Below, piece by piece: positions 1 to 8,329 of a stretch of DNA of 64,000 bases (positions within the stretch are counted from its first letter, which is position 1; every line of letters starts with the position of its first letter). Below the pieces are notes generated by a model that saw only the letters and a list, made by a program, of their open reading frames with translations, was not told the origin of the DNA and ran no database searches. The position numbers and the translations under genes were made by a program. The stretch comes from Bacillota bacterium. GTDB taxonomy: Bacteria > Bacillota > Clostridia > Acetivibrionales > JAEZXR01. The DNA lies in contig JAEZXR010000116.1 of the NCBI GenBank assembly GCA_023419605.1, positions 1 to 64,000 of the forward strand, written 5' to 3'.

Positions 1-1188
1 CAGGTTTACCAGCAGTAAAGCTGCCGAACCAACAGCAATGGCGTCTGCCCCCAGAGCTCCCCCCCTACTGAAAACGACCGCTCCCTCTTTTTTTATGTAG
101 CACTTCTTTAGTGCCGTTTCGGTGCAAATATCATAGAAGAGCGAGGAGCATTTTACTAACGGTCCGCTCAGGATGACGATACCCGGGTTTAAAAGATTAA
201 TGAAATTAGCCAATCCGATGCCCAACACCACTGCGGCCCGGGTCACCACTTCTTTTGCCAACGGGTCTTTCTGCACCGAAGTGCAAATGTCGATATAAGT
301 AATGTCTTCTATTTCCTTTTCAATGCGCGTAATCCGGCCTTTTTTTACTTCTGCAACAAAATTTTTTGTTATGGAATGAGCGGAAGCATAACATTCAATG
401 CAGCCATAGTTGCTGCAGCTGCATACTTCTCCGTCTGCGTCCACTACCATGTGCCCAAAAGCATCTTCTGCATCATTGAGGGTCCTTACAATAGTCCCTG
501 CTGAAATTACACCGGTACGTATACCGATTCCACAGTGAATATAGGCTGAGTTCATAAAGCCTCTGGCTTTTCCAAAAAGCCTTTCCCCCAGTACTGCCGC
601 ATTGGCTCCGTTATCGACCATGACAGGACAGTGGAGTCTCTCTCGAATCATTTCCTTTAGGGACACATTTTCCCAACCGGAAGTTCCAAAATTCACAGGG
701 TTCAGCATGACCCCGCTTTCCCTGTCCAGAGGCCCTACGGTTCCTACCCCGATACCGATCAATCCTGATGAATCTCTGCCTAGTTTTCTTCCTGCCTTTA
801 AAATCCATTCCGTGATCAAATCGATGGTCTTTTCAGGGGAACAGGTATGATCCATAGGAAATTGGTATCCTTCCAGCACCTTCATTTTCAGGTTTGCAAT
901 CACAGCCCGGGTGTAAGTTCTTGATATGTCAATCCCCACAATGTAATACCGGTCCGGATTAACATCGTACAGGACAGGCTTCCTTCCGCCCGTCGATTCA
1001 CCGATACGGGACTGTACAATGATTCCTTTTTTCTCTAAGGGCTGCATGATGCGGTTCAATGTAGTCAGCCGGGTATCCGTTCTTTGAGCAATATCATTTT
1101 TTGTTAAAGGGCCTTCCTTTTGAATCAGGCTGAGAATCTCTGCCGTTTCCCTTTCCAGTCCCTGCAAATAAGCATAGATGCTTTCCAT
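1..1188 (-). CDS. ROK-family transcriptional repressor (XylR/NagC type), 3' end cut
   Basis: The gene reads inward from an ATG at 1188 and runs off the left edge in frame after 396 codons. That is close to the normal size of DNA-binding ROK proteins, so few residues are missing. The N-terminal ~75 residues form a winged helix-turn-helix (start MESIYAYLQG, wing around STGGRKP). A sugar-kinase-like ROK domain follows, with the GIDIS phosphate-binding stretch (~90) and the family's zinc-type motif CSCSNYGCIEC near residue 255. Proteins of this class repress sugar-uptake or sugar-catabolism genes and are released by the sugar or its phosphate. No target operon is visible beside it, so the ligand is unknown. 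It is absent from simple complete-ORF lists because it is open at the edge. The family call is firm and the specificity is open. Confidence 0.9.
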   Translation of the reverse strand, partial: MESIYAYLQGLERETAEILSLIQKEGPLTKNDIAQRTDTRLTTLNRIMQPLEKKGIIVQSRIGESTGGRKPVLYDVNPDRYYIVGIDISRTYTRAVIANLKMKVLEGYQFPMDHTCSPEKTIDLITEWILKAGRKLGRDSSGLIGIGVGTVGPLDRESGVMLNPVNFGTSGWENVSLKEMIRERLHCPVMVDNGANAAVLGERLFGKARGFMNSAYIHCGIGIRTGVISAGTIVRTLNDAEDAFGHMVVDADGEVCSCSNYGCIECYASAHSITKNFVAEVKKGRITRIEKEIEDITYIDICTSVQKDPLAKEVVTRAAVVLGIGLANFINLLNPGIVILSGPLVKCSSLFYDICTETALKKCYIKKEGAVVFSRGGALGADAIAVGSAALLLVNL

Positions 1189-1316
1189 TCTTTACTACCC
1201 CCTATACAGCTTGATGGTTGTATCCGGTATGAGCTTTTTACCGTTTTTGCAACAAGCCTGCCAAGAAAAGCAAACCGAATTTCTTTTTAGGCGTAGACGT
1301 TTTTGCTTTTTATGTC

Positions 1317-2354
1317 TTATTGAATTTCTGCCTGGCCTTTTTCCTTTAGAATCTTATTTAAAATTTTCAGATTGAACAAATTCTTTGCATCCGGCTCTTC
1401 CTTTAAAAATCCTGTTTCTACCGAGAGTTTGATAAAGCCCTGTACCGATTCCTTTTCCGGATTATTGGTTACCACCAACCTTTTAAAGGCTTCATCAAGA
1501 ACATCCTTTGCCAGTGCGCTCTTGGTCAGCTCCTTGATTTGAGTATTTACAGTCTCTTTTGCCTTTTCGGGCTCCTTATTGATGTAGTCCGTCAGTTCTA
1601 CATGGGCACGGAGGAATTTTTCTATGATATCCGGATGATCTTTAATGAATTGGGTTCTGGCAATAATTACAGCCGTGGTATACTTGCCCTCTTTCCATAC
1701 CTCTTTGTAATCCAGCAGCACATTGGCCTTAACCTCCTTCACCAGGCGGGAACCCCAGGGTTCGGGCACCAGCGCTGCATCGATCTCGCCTTTATCCAGC
1801 AATGTTTTAATGTCGGGGTTTTCCGCTTGCCGTACCTCCACGGTTCCTCCCTTGGTGGTATCCTTTAACCCGTTCTGCTGCATCAGATTTCGCAAGGATA
1901 AATCCTGGGTGTTCCCAAACTGGGGAACAGCCACTTTTTTGCCGCTTAACTCCTTAACGCTTTTTAATACAAGATCTTTCCTCGTAACCAGAATCGCTCC
2001 CGCATCGGTGGCTCCCGCAATAATCTGGAGATCACCCTTTGATTTTGCATAGCCGTTGATTGCAGGTCCCGGTCCTATGTAACCGATATCGATTTCTCCC
2101 GCGAACAGGGCTTCAATCTCTGAAGGCCCGGCATTAAATTCCTTCCACTCAATTTTATTGATATCGCCCAGTGCCTTCTGAAACTGCCCTTCCGCCCTAC
2201 CGATCAGAGCCTGGGAATGGGTAATGTTCGGAAAGTGCGCAACCCGCACCGTCACATTTTGGTCTACCTTTTTGGACCCGCATGCAGACGTGGCGATTAA
2301 AACCGTTGTCATCACCAGCGCAGCCACCACGCTTTTTAAAATATTGCTTTTCAT
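1317..2354 (-). CDS. ABC transporter substrate-binding lipoprotein, SsuA/TauA/NMT1-like
   Basis: 345 residues with an N-terminal signal ending in SAC-GSKK, so it is probably a membrane-anchored lipoprotein. The rest is a type 2 periplasmic-binding fold of the sulfonate/nitrate/taurine/thiamine-precursor group. Visible signatures are AHFPNITHSQALIG near the start, GEIDIGYIGPGPA and ALVPEPWGSRL. Such proteins bind a small organic solute outside the cell and hand it to an SsuBC-type permease and ATPase. No permease or ATPase is adjacent; the nearest pair is the SsuBC-like set at the right end of the window, 60 kb away. The start is the ATG at 2354 with GAGGGGGAAG upstream. A promoter and an attenuator-like terminator precede it, so expression is probably conditional. 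The substrate cannot be read from sequence. Confidence 0.85.
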   Translation of the reverse strand: MKSNILKSVVAALVMTTVLIATSACGSKKVDQNVTVRVAHFPNITHSQALIGRAEGQFQKALGDINKIEWKEFNAGPSEIEALFAGEIDIGYIGPGPAINGYAKSKGDLQIIAGATDAGAILVTRKDLVLKSVKELSGKKVAVPQFGNTQDLSLRNLMQQNGLKDTTKGGTVEVRQAENPDIKTLLDKGEIDAALVPEPWGSRLVKEVKANVLLDYKEVWKEGKYTTAVIIARTQFIKDHPDIIEKFLRAHVELTDYINKEPEKAKETVNTQIKELTKSALAKDVLDEAFKRLVVTNNPEKESVQGFIKLSVETGFLKEEPDAKNLFNLKILNKILKEKGQAEIQ

Positions 2355-2391
2355 TCTACATCTTCCCCCTCATTTCACTTTCTATGGCAGC

Positions 2392-2442
2392 AAAAAAGGC
2401 TAAGCAATAAATCCCTCTTTTTTAGTGGGAATTTGCTTAGCC
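2392..2442 (-). terminator. Terminator hairpin inside the leader of the SsuA-like gene
   Basis: On the minus strand GGCTAAGCAA...TTGCTTAGCC forms a long stem followed by TTTTTT. It sits after the promoter at 2518-2546 and about 40 nt before the start codon at 2354. It can therefore only stop transcription of the gene below it, which is the layout of an attenuator or transcription-terminating riboswitch. The ~70 nt between the predicted start and the hairpin contain a small hairpin (CCAG-ATACA-CTGG). They do not match any riboswitch class I recognise. Confidence 0.7.
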
Positions 2443-2517
2443 TCCAGTGTATCTGGTCAGCACCTTTATCGTTTTACAAACACAATACCTAGTATTTGTA
2501 TTCGTTTTATTGGATTT

Positions 2518-2546
2518 ATTTTAAGGGATAATACAATATTTGTCAA
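2518..2546 (-). promoter_or_regulatory. Sigma-A-type promoter of the SsuA-like gene
   Basis: Minus strand: -35 TTGACA (2541-2546), 17-bp spacer, -10 TAAAAT (2518-2523). The predicted transcript starts near 2511, giving a leader of about 155 nt that contains the terminator at 2392-2442. Confidence 0.75.
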
Positions 2547-2559
2547 TGACTTTTTTCTA

Positions 2560-2651
2560 AAAAAAACAAAACGGCATAAAGAATACTCCTTACGCCGTTT
2601 TATCATGGCTAAAAACTAAAAACTCCTTCCCTTGTTAAAAGGAAAGGAGTT
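2560..2651 (-). terminator. Two tandem terminators after rpsF-ssb-rpsR
   Basis: Directly after rpsR on the minus strand there are two stem-loops with T-runs. The first is AACTCCTTTCC/GGAAGGAGTT at 2621-2651 with T-rich sequence after it. The second is ACGGCGTAAGGAG/CTTTATGCCGT at 2571-2598 followed by TTTTGTTTTTTTT. Together they insulate the ribosomal operon from the next promoter. Confidence 0.85.
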
Positions 2652-2662
2652 TGCTTTTATTA

Positions 2663-2950
2663 TCAGTCTGTAGTATAAGGCAGCAGAGCAACGTGTCTTG
2701 CTCTCTTGATGGCAATGGTCAACTGACGTTGGTGTTTTGCGCAGCAGCCGGAAATTCTTCTTGGAAGAATCTTACCCTTTTCAGAAACGTACTTTCTGAG
2801 CTTTGCAGTTTCCTTATAATCTATATCAGTTACTTTATCAACACAAAATGAGCAGATCTTCTTTTTTGCTCTTCTCATTTTCATGCCGCCTTTGCCTTCG
2901 CCCTTATCATAAGAGTCTCTATTGTTTCTTTCTCTTTTTGGTCCTGGCAT
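2663..2950 (-). CDS. rpsR: 30S ribosomal protein S18
   Basis: 95 residues. The S18 core (KKICSFCVDKV, then DYKET, ISGCCAKHQRQL) binds the platform of the 30S subunit next to S6. The four cysteines (CSFC and CC..H) mark the zinc-binding C+ form of S18. The first ~20 residues are a hydrophilic, basic/acidic extension; an internal start at MKMRRAKKK would give a more standard length, but AAAGGAGG lies in front of the upstream ATG at 2950, so that start is kept. Last gene of the rpsF-ssb-rpsR operon, the classical bacterial arrangement. Confidence 0.97.
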   Translation of the reverse strand: MPGPKRERNNRDSYDKGEGKGGMKMRRAKKKICSFCVDKVTDIDYKETAKLRKYVSEKGKILPRRISGCCAKHQRQLTIAIKRARHVALLPYTTD

Positions 2951-2983
2951 GTTATAAGCCTCCTTTCATCATTTACAATTTCA

Positions 2984-3403
2984 CTAAAATGGCAGTTCGT
3001 CGTCATCCTCCAGCGGATAGAAACCTTCGGCTTCATTCATTCCGCCTTCATTTCCAGACCTTACAGGCGCACCTTCGCTACTTTTACTATCTACAAAGTA
3101 AGCTTCATCTGCGATAACATCTGTCGCATAGTGCCTTTTTCCTTCTGCATCATCCCAGGTCCTTGTTTGAATGGACCCAACCAGTGCGATTCTTCTTCCC
3201 TTCGTAAAGAATTTGCTAACGAATTCGCCAGTTTTTCCGAATGCAACTATCGAAATAAAGTCTGCCTGTTTTTCTTCTCCCTGCCTTTGAAACCTTCTAT
3301 CAACAGCAACCGTAAACCGGCAAACCGCCGTATTGTTGGTGTTGGTAGCATACCGAAGCTCGGGGTCCTTTGTCAATCTTCCCATTAAAATCACTTTGTT
3401 CAT
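2984..3403 (-). CDS. ssb: Single-stranded DNA-binding protein
   Basis: 139 residues. The N-terminal OB fold has the typical SSB opening MNKVILMGRLTKDPELRY and the strand FISIVAFGKTGEFV. A flexible acidic tail ends in DDDELPF, the conserved C-terminal tip that recruits replication and repair partners. It coats exposed single-stranded DNA at forks and during recombination. It sits between rpsF (8 nt upstream) and rpsR (33 nt downstream), as in most bacteria, and is translated from AGTAGGTGATTTTATG. Confidence 0.98.
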   Translation of the reverse strand: MNKVILMGRLTKDPELRYATNTNNTAVCRFTVAVDRRFQRQGEEKQADFISIVAFGKTGEFVSKFFTKGRRIALVGSIQTRTWDDAEGKRHYATDVIADEAYFVDSKSSEGAPVRSGNEGGMNEAEGFYPLEDDDELPF

Positions 3404-3411
3404 AAAATCAC

Positions 3412-3699
3412 CTACTGGTCTTTCCTAATTACGATATACTTGATAACTCCCTCGGTTATTTTATAAAGTCTTTCGAGTTCTGCTGGGAAGCTGGATTCTG
3501 CGCTAAAGTTAGCCAGAACGTAGTAGCCCTCATTCAAATCGTCGATAGGGTATGCGAGTCTCCTCTTGCCCCATTCTTCAATGCTCTCCAACTGAGCCGA
3601 AGTTTCTAATACATTCTTGAATTTTTCTACAAGAGCTTTTACGTTTTCTTCTCCGAGTTCGTTGTTAATGATGAAAATGCTTTCATATTTATTTGCCAT
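3412..3699 (-). CDS. rpsF: 30S ribosomal protein S6
   Basis: 95 residues starting MANKYESIFI at 3699, with a perfect AGGAGGTGA 8 nt upstream. A longer reading from 3819 would add 40 unrelated residues that lie over the promoter, so it is rejected. The fold is the S6 ferredoxin-like domain (EEWGKRRLAYPI, ending IKYIVIRKDQ). S6 pairs with S18 on the 30S platform, and its gene opens the operon with ssb and rpsR. A strong promoter lies at 3767-3795. Confidence 0.97.
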   Translation of the reverse strand: MANKYESIFIINNELGEENVKALVEKFKNVLETSAQLESIEEWGKRRLAYPIDDLNEGYYVLANFSAESSFPAELERLYKITEGVIKYIVIRKDQ

Positions 3700-3766
3700 T
3701 TCGACTTCACCTCCTCCTGGTCTTTGGCCCTGCCACTTCTGTGCAGAGCAAGGATTACAAATAGAT

Positions 3767-3795
3767 ATTTTAACACACATGTATACGGAGTGCAA
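3767..3795 (-). promoter_or_regulatory. Promoter of rpsF-ssb-rpsR
   Basis: Minus strand: -35 TTGCAC (3790-3795), 17-bp spacer, -10 TAAAAT (3767-3772). The leader to the rpsF start at 3699 is about 60 nt. Confidence 0.75.
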
Positions 3796-3827
3796 GGCTT
3801 TTTTATCGTTTTTCCGCATTTTTCACG

Positions 3828-3856
3828 TTGACAGTATTTTATTTAGCGCTGATAAT
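3828..3856 (+). promoter_or_regulatory. Promoter reading towards manA
   Basis: Plus strand: -35 TTGACA (3828-3833), 17 bp, -10 GATAAT (3851-3856). It lies 250 nt before manA. The GC-rich repeat block at 3880-4083 sits between this promoter and the gene, so any transcript would carry that block as its 5' leader. Confidence 0.6.
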
Positions 3857-3879
3857 AGATATAAAGTAGAAACTTTTGA

Positions 3880-4083
3880 CACCCATCCCCTTACCCCTTC
3901 CCTCGAAGGGAAGGGGACCCATGTTTCTCGGCTGCGGCCGCGAGCAGAGGGGCTTCCGCCCCCTGCACCCCCAAGTATTGAATATAAATCTGCCCAGGGG
4001 GTACAGGGGGACTGCGTCCTCCCTGTTGGCCGCTTTAGCGGCCAAATAAAGTTGCCCCTCCTGGGAGGGGTGGGGGTGGGAAC
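3880..4083. repeat. GC-rich intergenic repeat block with inverted ends
   Basis: About 200 bp, far richer in GC than its surroundings. It begins CACCCATCCCCTTACCCC and ends with the rough reverse complement (GGGGTGGGGGTG). Inside are several tight hairpins: CCCCTTCCC/GGGAAGGGG, GGCCGC/GCGGCC and CCCCTCC/GGAGGGG. It fills the manA leader. The end sequences resemble those of the block at 12505-12640, suggesting members of one dispersed family. Long open frames across it are by-products of the composition. Confidence 0.6.
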
Positions 4084-4103
4084 ACAAATTTAGGAGGTAT
4101 ATT

Positions 4104-5165
4104 ATGTTTTATCCATTAAAGTTTAAACCCGTTTATAAGGATTACATATGGGGCGGAAGAAATCTCGAAAAGCTGGGCAAGAACCTGCCGGAGGGCAAGG
4201 TGGCGGAGAGCTGGGAATTATCCTGTCATCCGGACGGCAAAAGCGTTATTGCCAATGGAGAATTCGAAGGAGTGGTACTGGCCGACCTGGTCGCCCGATA
4301 TGGAAAGCAGGTAGTGGGAACGGCTCTGCCCGAAAAGGATATCGAGAAGTTTCCGCTTCTTATCAAATTAATTGATGCCAACGACAAGCTATCGGTTCAG
4401 GTTCATCCGGAAGATGACTACGCCAGGGTCCATGAAAATGGGGAACTGGGAAAAAACGAAATGTGGTATATTATCGATGCAAAGCCTGGAGCAAAGCTGG
4501 TATATGACGTAGCTCCAGGTACCACAAGAGAATCCTTCGCCCAGGCTGTAAAAGACGGAAAGATTGAAGGCTGTCTGAAATCCGTGGAAGTTCAGCCCGG
4601 TGATACATTGAACATTCCTGCGGGCCTCGTCCATGCCATCGGCGAAGGAATCGTTCTGGCAGAAGTACAGCAGAACTCCAATACGACCTATCGTGTTTAT
4701 GATTACGATAGAACAGACAAAGAGGGAAATAAAAGGCCTCTCCATATCGAAAAAGCCTTGGAAGTGATCGACTTCAATACAGAGGGCAGAATCGAAAAAT
4801 CAGAAGGGCTGAAGGTAGATCTTGGAGAGGGTTGTTCCAAAACCTATAAAATCGCCAACCGGTATTTTGCTGTAGAGCTTTATGCAGTAAAAGGCTCCAT
4901 AAAGGAAAATGCCGATGGAAGCAGATTCCATATTTATATCTTTACACAAGGTGAAGGTGAATTCGTCTACGGTGACGGGATCCTCCATGTGAAAGCGGGT
5001 GAAACCGTAATGATCCCTGCCTCCCTGGGTACGTATACAATTCAAGGGAATTTTACCGCTATCAAATCCTATGTACCGGATATTGAACAAAATGTAGTCC
5101 TTCCCTTAAGGGAAGCAGGCTATAGCAAGGAAGAAATAATTGAAAAGGTCGCAGGACTGCGGTAA
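4104..5165 (+). CDS. manA: Mannose-6-phosphate isomerase, class I (type ManA/Pmi)
   Basis: 353 residues. A zinc-dependent cupin enzyme interconverting mannose-6-phosphate and fructose-6-phosphate in the cytoplasm. The zinc and catalytic residues are visible: QVHP (Gln/His pair, ~93), KNEMWYI (Glu, ~112) and PAGLVHAIGEG (His, ~174), followed by the conserved QNSNTTYRVYDY loop. Length fits the short firmicute form. Start ATG at 4104 has TTTAGGAGGT 5 nt upstream. An AraC-type regulator follows 51 nt downstream on the same strand, probably co-transcribed, suggesting inducible use of mannose or mannans. Confidence 0.95.
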   Translation: MFYPLKFKPVYKDYIWGGRNLEKLGKNLPEGKVAESWELSCHPDGKSVIANGEFEGVVLADLVARYGKQVVGTALPEKDIEKFPLLIKLIDANDKLSVQVHPEDDYARVHENGELGKNEMWYIIDAKPGAKLVYDVAPGTTRESFAQAVKDGKIEGCLKSVEVQPGDTLNIPAGLVHAIGEGIVLAEVQQNSNTTYRVYDYDRTDKEGNKRPLHIEKALEVIDFNTEGRIEKSEGLKVDLGEGCSKTYKIANRYFAVELYAVKGSIKENADGSRFHIYIFTQGEGEFVYGDGILHVKAGETVMIPASLGTYTIQGNFTAIKSYVPDIEQNVVLPLREAGYSKEEIIEKVAGLR

Positions 5166-5216
5166 TGGATGTACGAAGGAAATTCCATGAATGACAACTG
5201 AAAGGAGGAAGAGGCA

Positions 5217-6110
5217 GTGGATATTGATCTGGTGAAAGCTTCAAAAATGCTGTCTGAACTGGATTTGCACGGTATTATAATGGATAATGTACAAATTGAT
5301 GTATTATGGTTCCGGACCATGTCCAACAGCGGCAATTGGAGGATCACCCGGCATACCCACTCTTCCTTTGAGTTTCATTTCATATACTCCGGTTCCTGCA
5401 AAGTACAGTTGGATGAAGATGCCTTTACGGTATCCGCAGGAGAATTCTATCTGACTGCTCCCGGAGTATATCATGAGCAAAGCGGTGCAGGGTCGGAACC
5501 TTTGATTGAGTTCAGCCTTAATTGTGACCTCAAGCTCCTTAATGAAGTCTCTTCAGAGGCAGGCAGCATCTATTATACCTTGAAACATTCCCCCTGTAAG
5601 CCCTACAGGGATACATCCGGTGCCATCCCCCATTTTGCTCATGCACTGCGGGAGGCGGCAGACAGGCCTTTGGGCTTTTTCACCGTTATCAAAAGCCTTG
5701 TTGTCCAGATTCTCTCCTGTGCTGCCCGGGCTCTGGAAACACACGCTCCCTCTTCCTATAGTATTCCCTTAAAAAGCAGCAAGGAAGATTATCGTTATGA
5801 CCTGATTGAAAAATATATCCATGATAATCTGGCGAATCCGATCTCCACCAAGGACATCGCACGGCATTTGTACTTAAGTGAAAAGCAGGTCTGCCGCATT
5901 GTCCTTGAGAAGAAGGGTGTTTCCACCAAATCCCTTATTTCCAGCATCAAGTTTCAGAAAGCAAAAAGCCTTCTCAAGGATACAGACTTATCCATAAAAC
6001 AGGTTTCCGATCTTCTGGGTTTTTCCAGCGAATACTACTTTCATCAGTTTTTTAAACGGGAAGAAGGATATCCTCCCGGGGTCTTCCGGTATAATGTACG
6101 TACAAAGTAA
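5217..6110 (+). CDS. AraC-family transcriptional regulator with N-terminal cupin
   Basis: 297 residues. Residues ~30-120 form a cupin ligand-binding domain (RHTHSSFEFHFIYSG, then PGVYHEQSG). The last ~100 residues carry two helix-turn-helix motifs of the AraC type (ISTKDIARHLYLSEKQVCRIV and the LSIKQVSDLLGFSSEYYFHQFFKR signature). Translation starts with GTG at 5217, 6 nt after AAAGGAGGA. It follows manA by 51 nt and precedes a terminator. This architecture is typical of sugar-responsive activators, and a link with mannose metabolism is inferred only from position. Confidence 0.9.
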   Translation: MDIDLVKASKMLSELDLHGIIMDNVQIDVLWFRTMSNSGNWRITRHTHSSFEFHFIYSGSCKVQLDEDAFTVSAGEFYLTAPGVYHEQSGAGSEPLIEFSLNCDLKLLNEVSSEAGSIYYTLKHSPCKPYRDTSGAIPHFAHALREAADRPLGFFTVIKSLVVQILSCAARALETHAPSSYSIPLKSSKEDYRYDLIEKYIHDNLANPISTKDIARHLYLSEKQVCRIVLEKKGVSTKSLISSIKFQKAKSLLKDTDLSIKQVSDLLGFSSEYYFHQFFKREEGYPPGVFRYNVRTK

Positions 6111-6142
6111 AAGAACCCTGAAAACAAGGGTTCTTTTACTTT
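6104..6142. terminator. Bidirectional terminator between the AraC gene and the stalk-domain gene
   Basis: AAAGTAAAAGAACCCT and its exact complement AGGGTTCTTTTACTTT flank a short loop. The hairpin starts inside the last codons of the AraC gene and can serve both convergent genes. Confidence 0.85.
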
Positions 6143-6178
6143 TGGGGTTAAATTATACTATTTACTTTATTACACTGC

Positions 6179-6931
6179 CTACTGCGGGCTGGTTGAAGCC
6201 GTTGGAGTTGGTACTGGTGTCGGCGCTGTCGTCGGCGTTTGCGGCGCCGGCGTTTCAGTTACCTTGTCCTCATCCTCAATAATTGCACTTCCTGTTTCCT
6301 CATCCCATTCTACATAGTTCTTGAAGGTTTCCGCAATAAACCGTATTGGAACCAACATCCTGTTATTCATTGTTTCCGCTTTTACATCCAGTTCGACTTC
6401 CTTGCCGTTAACGAATGCGATTTTTGCATCCAGTTTCAGCTCAATTTTTATTGTGCTGGCTTCATACGTGGAACCATATACGGACCCGTATACTGTCTTT
6501 GTGATGGTTGCGGTGGCTGTATCCGGGTTCCATTGTACATCGGCACCCAGGGCATTTGTCACTGCCCTTACAGGAATCAGAATTCTTCCATACTTTATTA
6601 CCGGAGGAACGTCACTCTTCAGTTCTTTTCCGTTAATAAATACAGGAATGGAATCATCGTTATTTTGCTTTCTTTGTGCAACGATTTCCCTGATTAACTC
6701 CTTTCGAGCCGCTTTGTCCTTATGTACCTCTTTAAGTTTTCCCCTCAACTCTTCAAGGTCTTTCTTCTTTTCCTGCCCTTTATTTTCCTGTTTTTCCTGA
6801 ACTGCAGTACTCTTTTCCTCTGCTGCACCACCGAACTTGCCATTGCCGTACTTTTCTGCGTACACAGCAGATACACTGGAAGTAACTAAAAGAGCAACTG
6901 TCAGCGCAACGCCTAAAATCTTTTTCTTCAC
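6179..6931 (-). CDS. Secreted protein with copper-amine-oxidase-like stalk domain
   Basis: 250 residues. A Sec signal peptide (KKKILGVALTVALLV...AVYA) is followed by a charged coiled-coil-like stretch rich in E/K/Q (~30-90). Two copies of the stalk-type beta fold follow: FINGKELKSDVPP...ILIPVRAVTNALG and FVNGKEVELDVK...RMLVPIRFIAETF. The C-terminus is a Pro/Thr linker. The GTG start at 6931 has GGGAGGG upstream. Such domains are common on clostridial surface proteins, where they act as structural modules rather than oxidases; no copper ligands or catalytic domain are seen. Function unknown. Confidence 0.85.
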   Translation of the reverse strand: MKKKILGVALTVALLVTSSVSAVYAEKYGNGKFGGAAEEKSTAVQEKQENKGQEKKKDLEELRGKLKEVHKDKAARKELIREIVAQRKQNNDDSIPVFINGKELKSDVPPVIKYGRILIPVRAVTNALGADVQWNPDTATATITKTVYGSVYGSTYEASTIKIELKLDAKIAFVNGKEVELDVKAETMNNRMLVPIRFIAETFKNYVEWDEETGSAIIEDEDKVTETPAPQTPTTAPTPVPTPTASTSPQ

Positions 6932-7174
6932 CGGGGTCCCTCCCTCTCATGATATGTATTTTATAGTTTTAAAACGCATCCTATTTTCACCGTTCTTATC
7001 CATGGATATTCAATGAAAAGTTTTCTTGCGTTTCTATAATATAACATTCGGTATTTCCAAAAATTTTCTAAGGTATTATGGAAAATTTTTATTAACTGGC
7101 ATGGATATTGTCTTTAAATAAAAGATTATGAGAGATTTCCGAGTATATACTCCACACTGAAATAAGTACTTGTG

Positions 7175-7219
7175 GACAAAAACAGCAGGGGCAATTACTT
7201 GCCCCTGCTGTTTTTGTCC
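7175..7219 (-). terminator. Terminator overlapping the rsgI stop codon
   Basis: GACAAAAACAGCAGGGGCAA and its exact complement form a 20-bp stem. The rsgI stop codon TAA lies in the loop, so the last seven codons form one arm. Minus-strand transcription gives an A-rich exit rather than a clear T-run, but the arm itself ends in TTTTTGTC. Confidence 0.7.
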
Positions 7220-8289
7220 TTGTTTTCTTCCGATTTGTCTTTTTTATCCTTATCCGAATTACTGCCATTACTCTTTGAATTATTTTTATCATTATTGGAA
7301 CTTCCGTTTTTCTGGGAAGTTCCTTTCTTCGCTTCATCTTTCTTCTCCTTACTGACTTCCTTATTCCAATAACTCCCCTTTTTATCCGTACTGGGCTGAT
7401 TTTTGGTGGAAGTCGGCTTTGGAGTCTGTTTATCTTCATTCTTCTGCTCTTTCTTATTATCTTTACTCTCTTTATCGTCTTTACTATCCTTATTCTCTTT
7501 AGTACCCTTGCTATTCTTATTATCCTTCGTATCTTTACTTTCCTTTTCGTCCTTGCGTACTTCCTTCTTTTCGTTACCAATGGCCTTTAATAGATCGCGG
7601 ACCGGTGTATCCTTGTATTCATTCACCTTTGCTTCAGGTTTTACCTCCTGCAGCCGCTCGATGAGCACCAGCTTTCCGGGAGAGATATCCATCTGCCGGG
7701 CTTCATCACGTCTCTCGATAGTCACTTTTTCTACCAATACATCGCTTTTAACCCCGGAAGTTTCAATCTTATCCTTTGCCGCTTCCTGCACCTTCTTTTC
7801 CACTTCCTGCGCTTTGCTCTCATCCTTGCTGGATACGGTCAGCATCACGGCATTCGTCACTTCTTCCTTCATATATCCTTTTTCAGAGGCCTGCTTAATA
7901 ATCTCTTCCACCGCAAAATTTACAGGCTTGTTCTTAAAGCTCTGGTCTTCCAGCACTTTAGCCCCATCATCATTGATGGCTTCCACCCTTAGGATTCTGT
8001 CATACCGGTTTGCCACTATCTCCACACTCGGATTTATATCTACGTCGATATAGCTGTAAGGGGTATAATAGCTATAGGCACCGTACCCAATCCCGACGGA
8101 AAATACAAAAACAGCTGCTGCCGCAACCGCTCTCACTACAAATCTATAGGGAAGGGTTCTTTTTTTTTCGTTCAGATCAATCTCAACACCCACTTGTAAA
8201 GGACTTCTATCTCTGACTTTTATAAATTGTCCGTCTTTGCTTAAAACAATAGCATCTCTTCCCTTAATATCCACTACAACTGCTTTCAT
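7195..8289 (-). CDS. rsgI: RsgI-family anti-sigma-I factor with a lysine/aspartate-rich tail
   Basis: 364 residues from ATG 8289 (GGGGGAG upstream); a start 18 nt earlier is possible. Domains: an N-terminal RsgI domain of ~50 residues (KAVVVDIKGRDAIVLSKDG) that holds SigI in the cytoplasm, one transmembrane helix (~57-78), and a periplasmic-facing region with DVDINPSVEI, the hallmark of the family. From ~240 to the end there is a low-complexity K/D/S/N tail with no recognisable fold. In C. thermocellum such proteins often end in carbohydrate-binding or hydrolase modules that sense polysaccharides; none is present here, so the signal is unclear. It lies 40 nt after sigI. Antisense low-complexity frames over the tail are not genes. 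Confidence 0.92.
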   Translation of the reverse strand: MKAVVVDIKGRDAIVLSKDGQFIKVRDRSPLQVGVEIDLNEKKRTLPYRFVVRAVAAAAVFVFSVGIGYGAYSYYTPYSYIDVDINPSVEIVANRYDRILRVEAINDDGAKVLEDQSFKNKPVNFAVEEIIKQASEKGYMKEEVTNAVMLTVSSKDESKAQEVEKKVQEAAKDKIETSGVKSDVLVEKVTIERRDEARQMDISPGKLVLIERLQEVKPEAKVNEYKDTPVRDLLKAIGNEKKEVRKDEKESKDTKDNKNSKGTKENKDSKDDKESKDNKKEQKNEDKQTPKPTSTKNQPSTDKKGSYWNKEVSKEKKDEAKKGTSQKNGSSNNDKNNSKSNGSNSDKDKKDKSEENKDKNSRGK

Positions 8290-8329
8290 ATAGACTCCCC
8301 CATGCAATCCAGATTACATGTAATTAATT

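Noticed and set aside
2443..2511. PreQ1-I, SAM or TPP riboswitch in the SsuA-like gene leader
   Set aside because: The AAAAAAG stretch lies in the terminator loop and none of the conserved cores of these classes is present.
3617..4093. Overlapping ORFs on both strands across the GC-rich block before manA
   Set aside because: The block is a repeat with inverted ends; the frames are proline/arginine-rich by-products and have no start signals.
7092..7580. Basic low-complexity ORF on the minus strand and matching plus-strand ORFs over the rsgI tail
   Set aside because: They are other-frame readings of the Lys/Asp-rich coding tail of rsgI, with no ribosome site and no independent sequence pattern.
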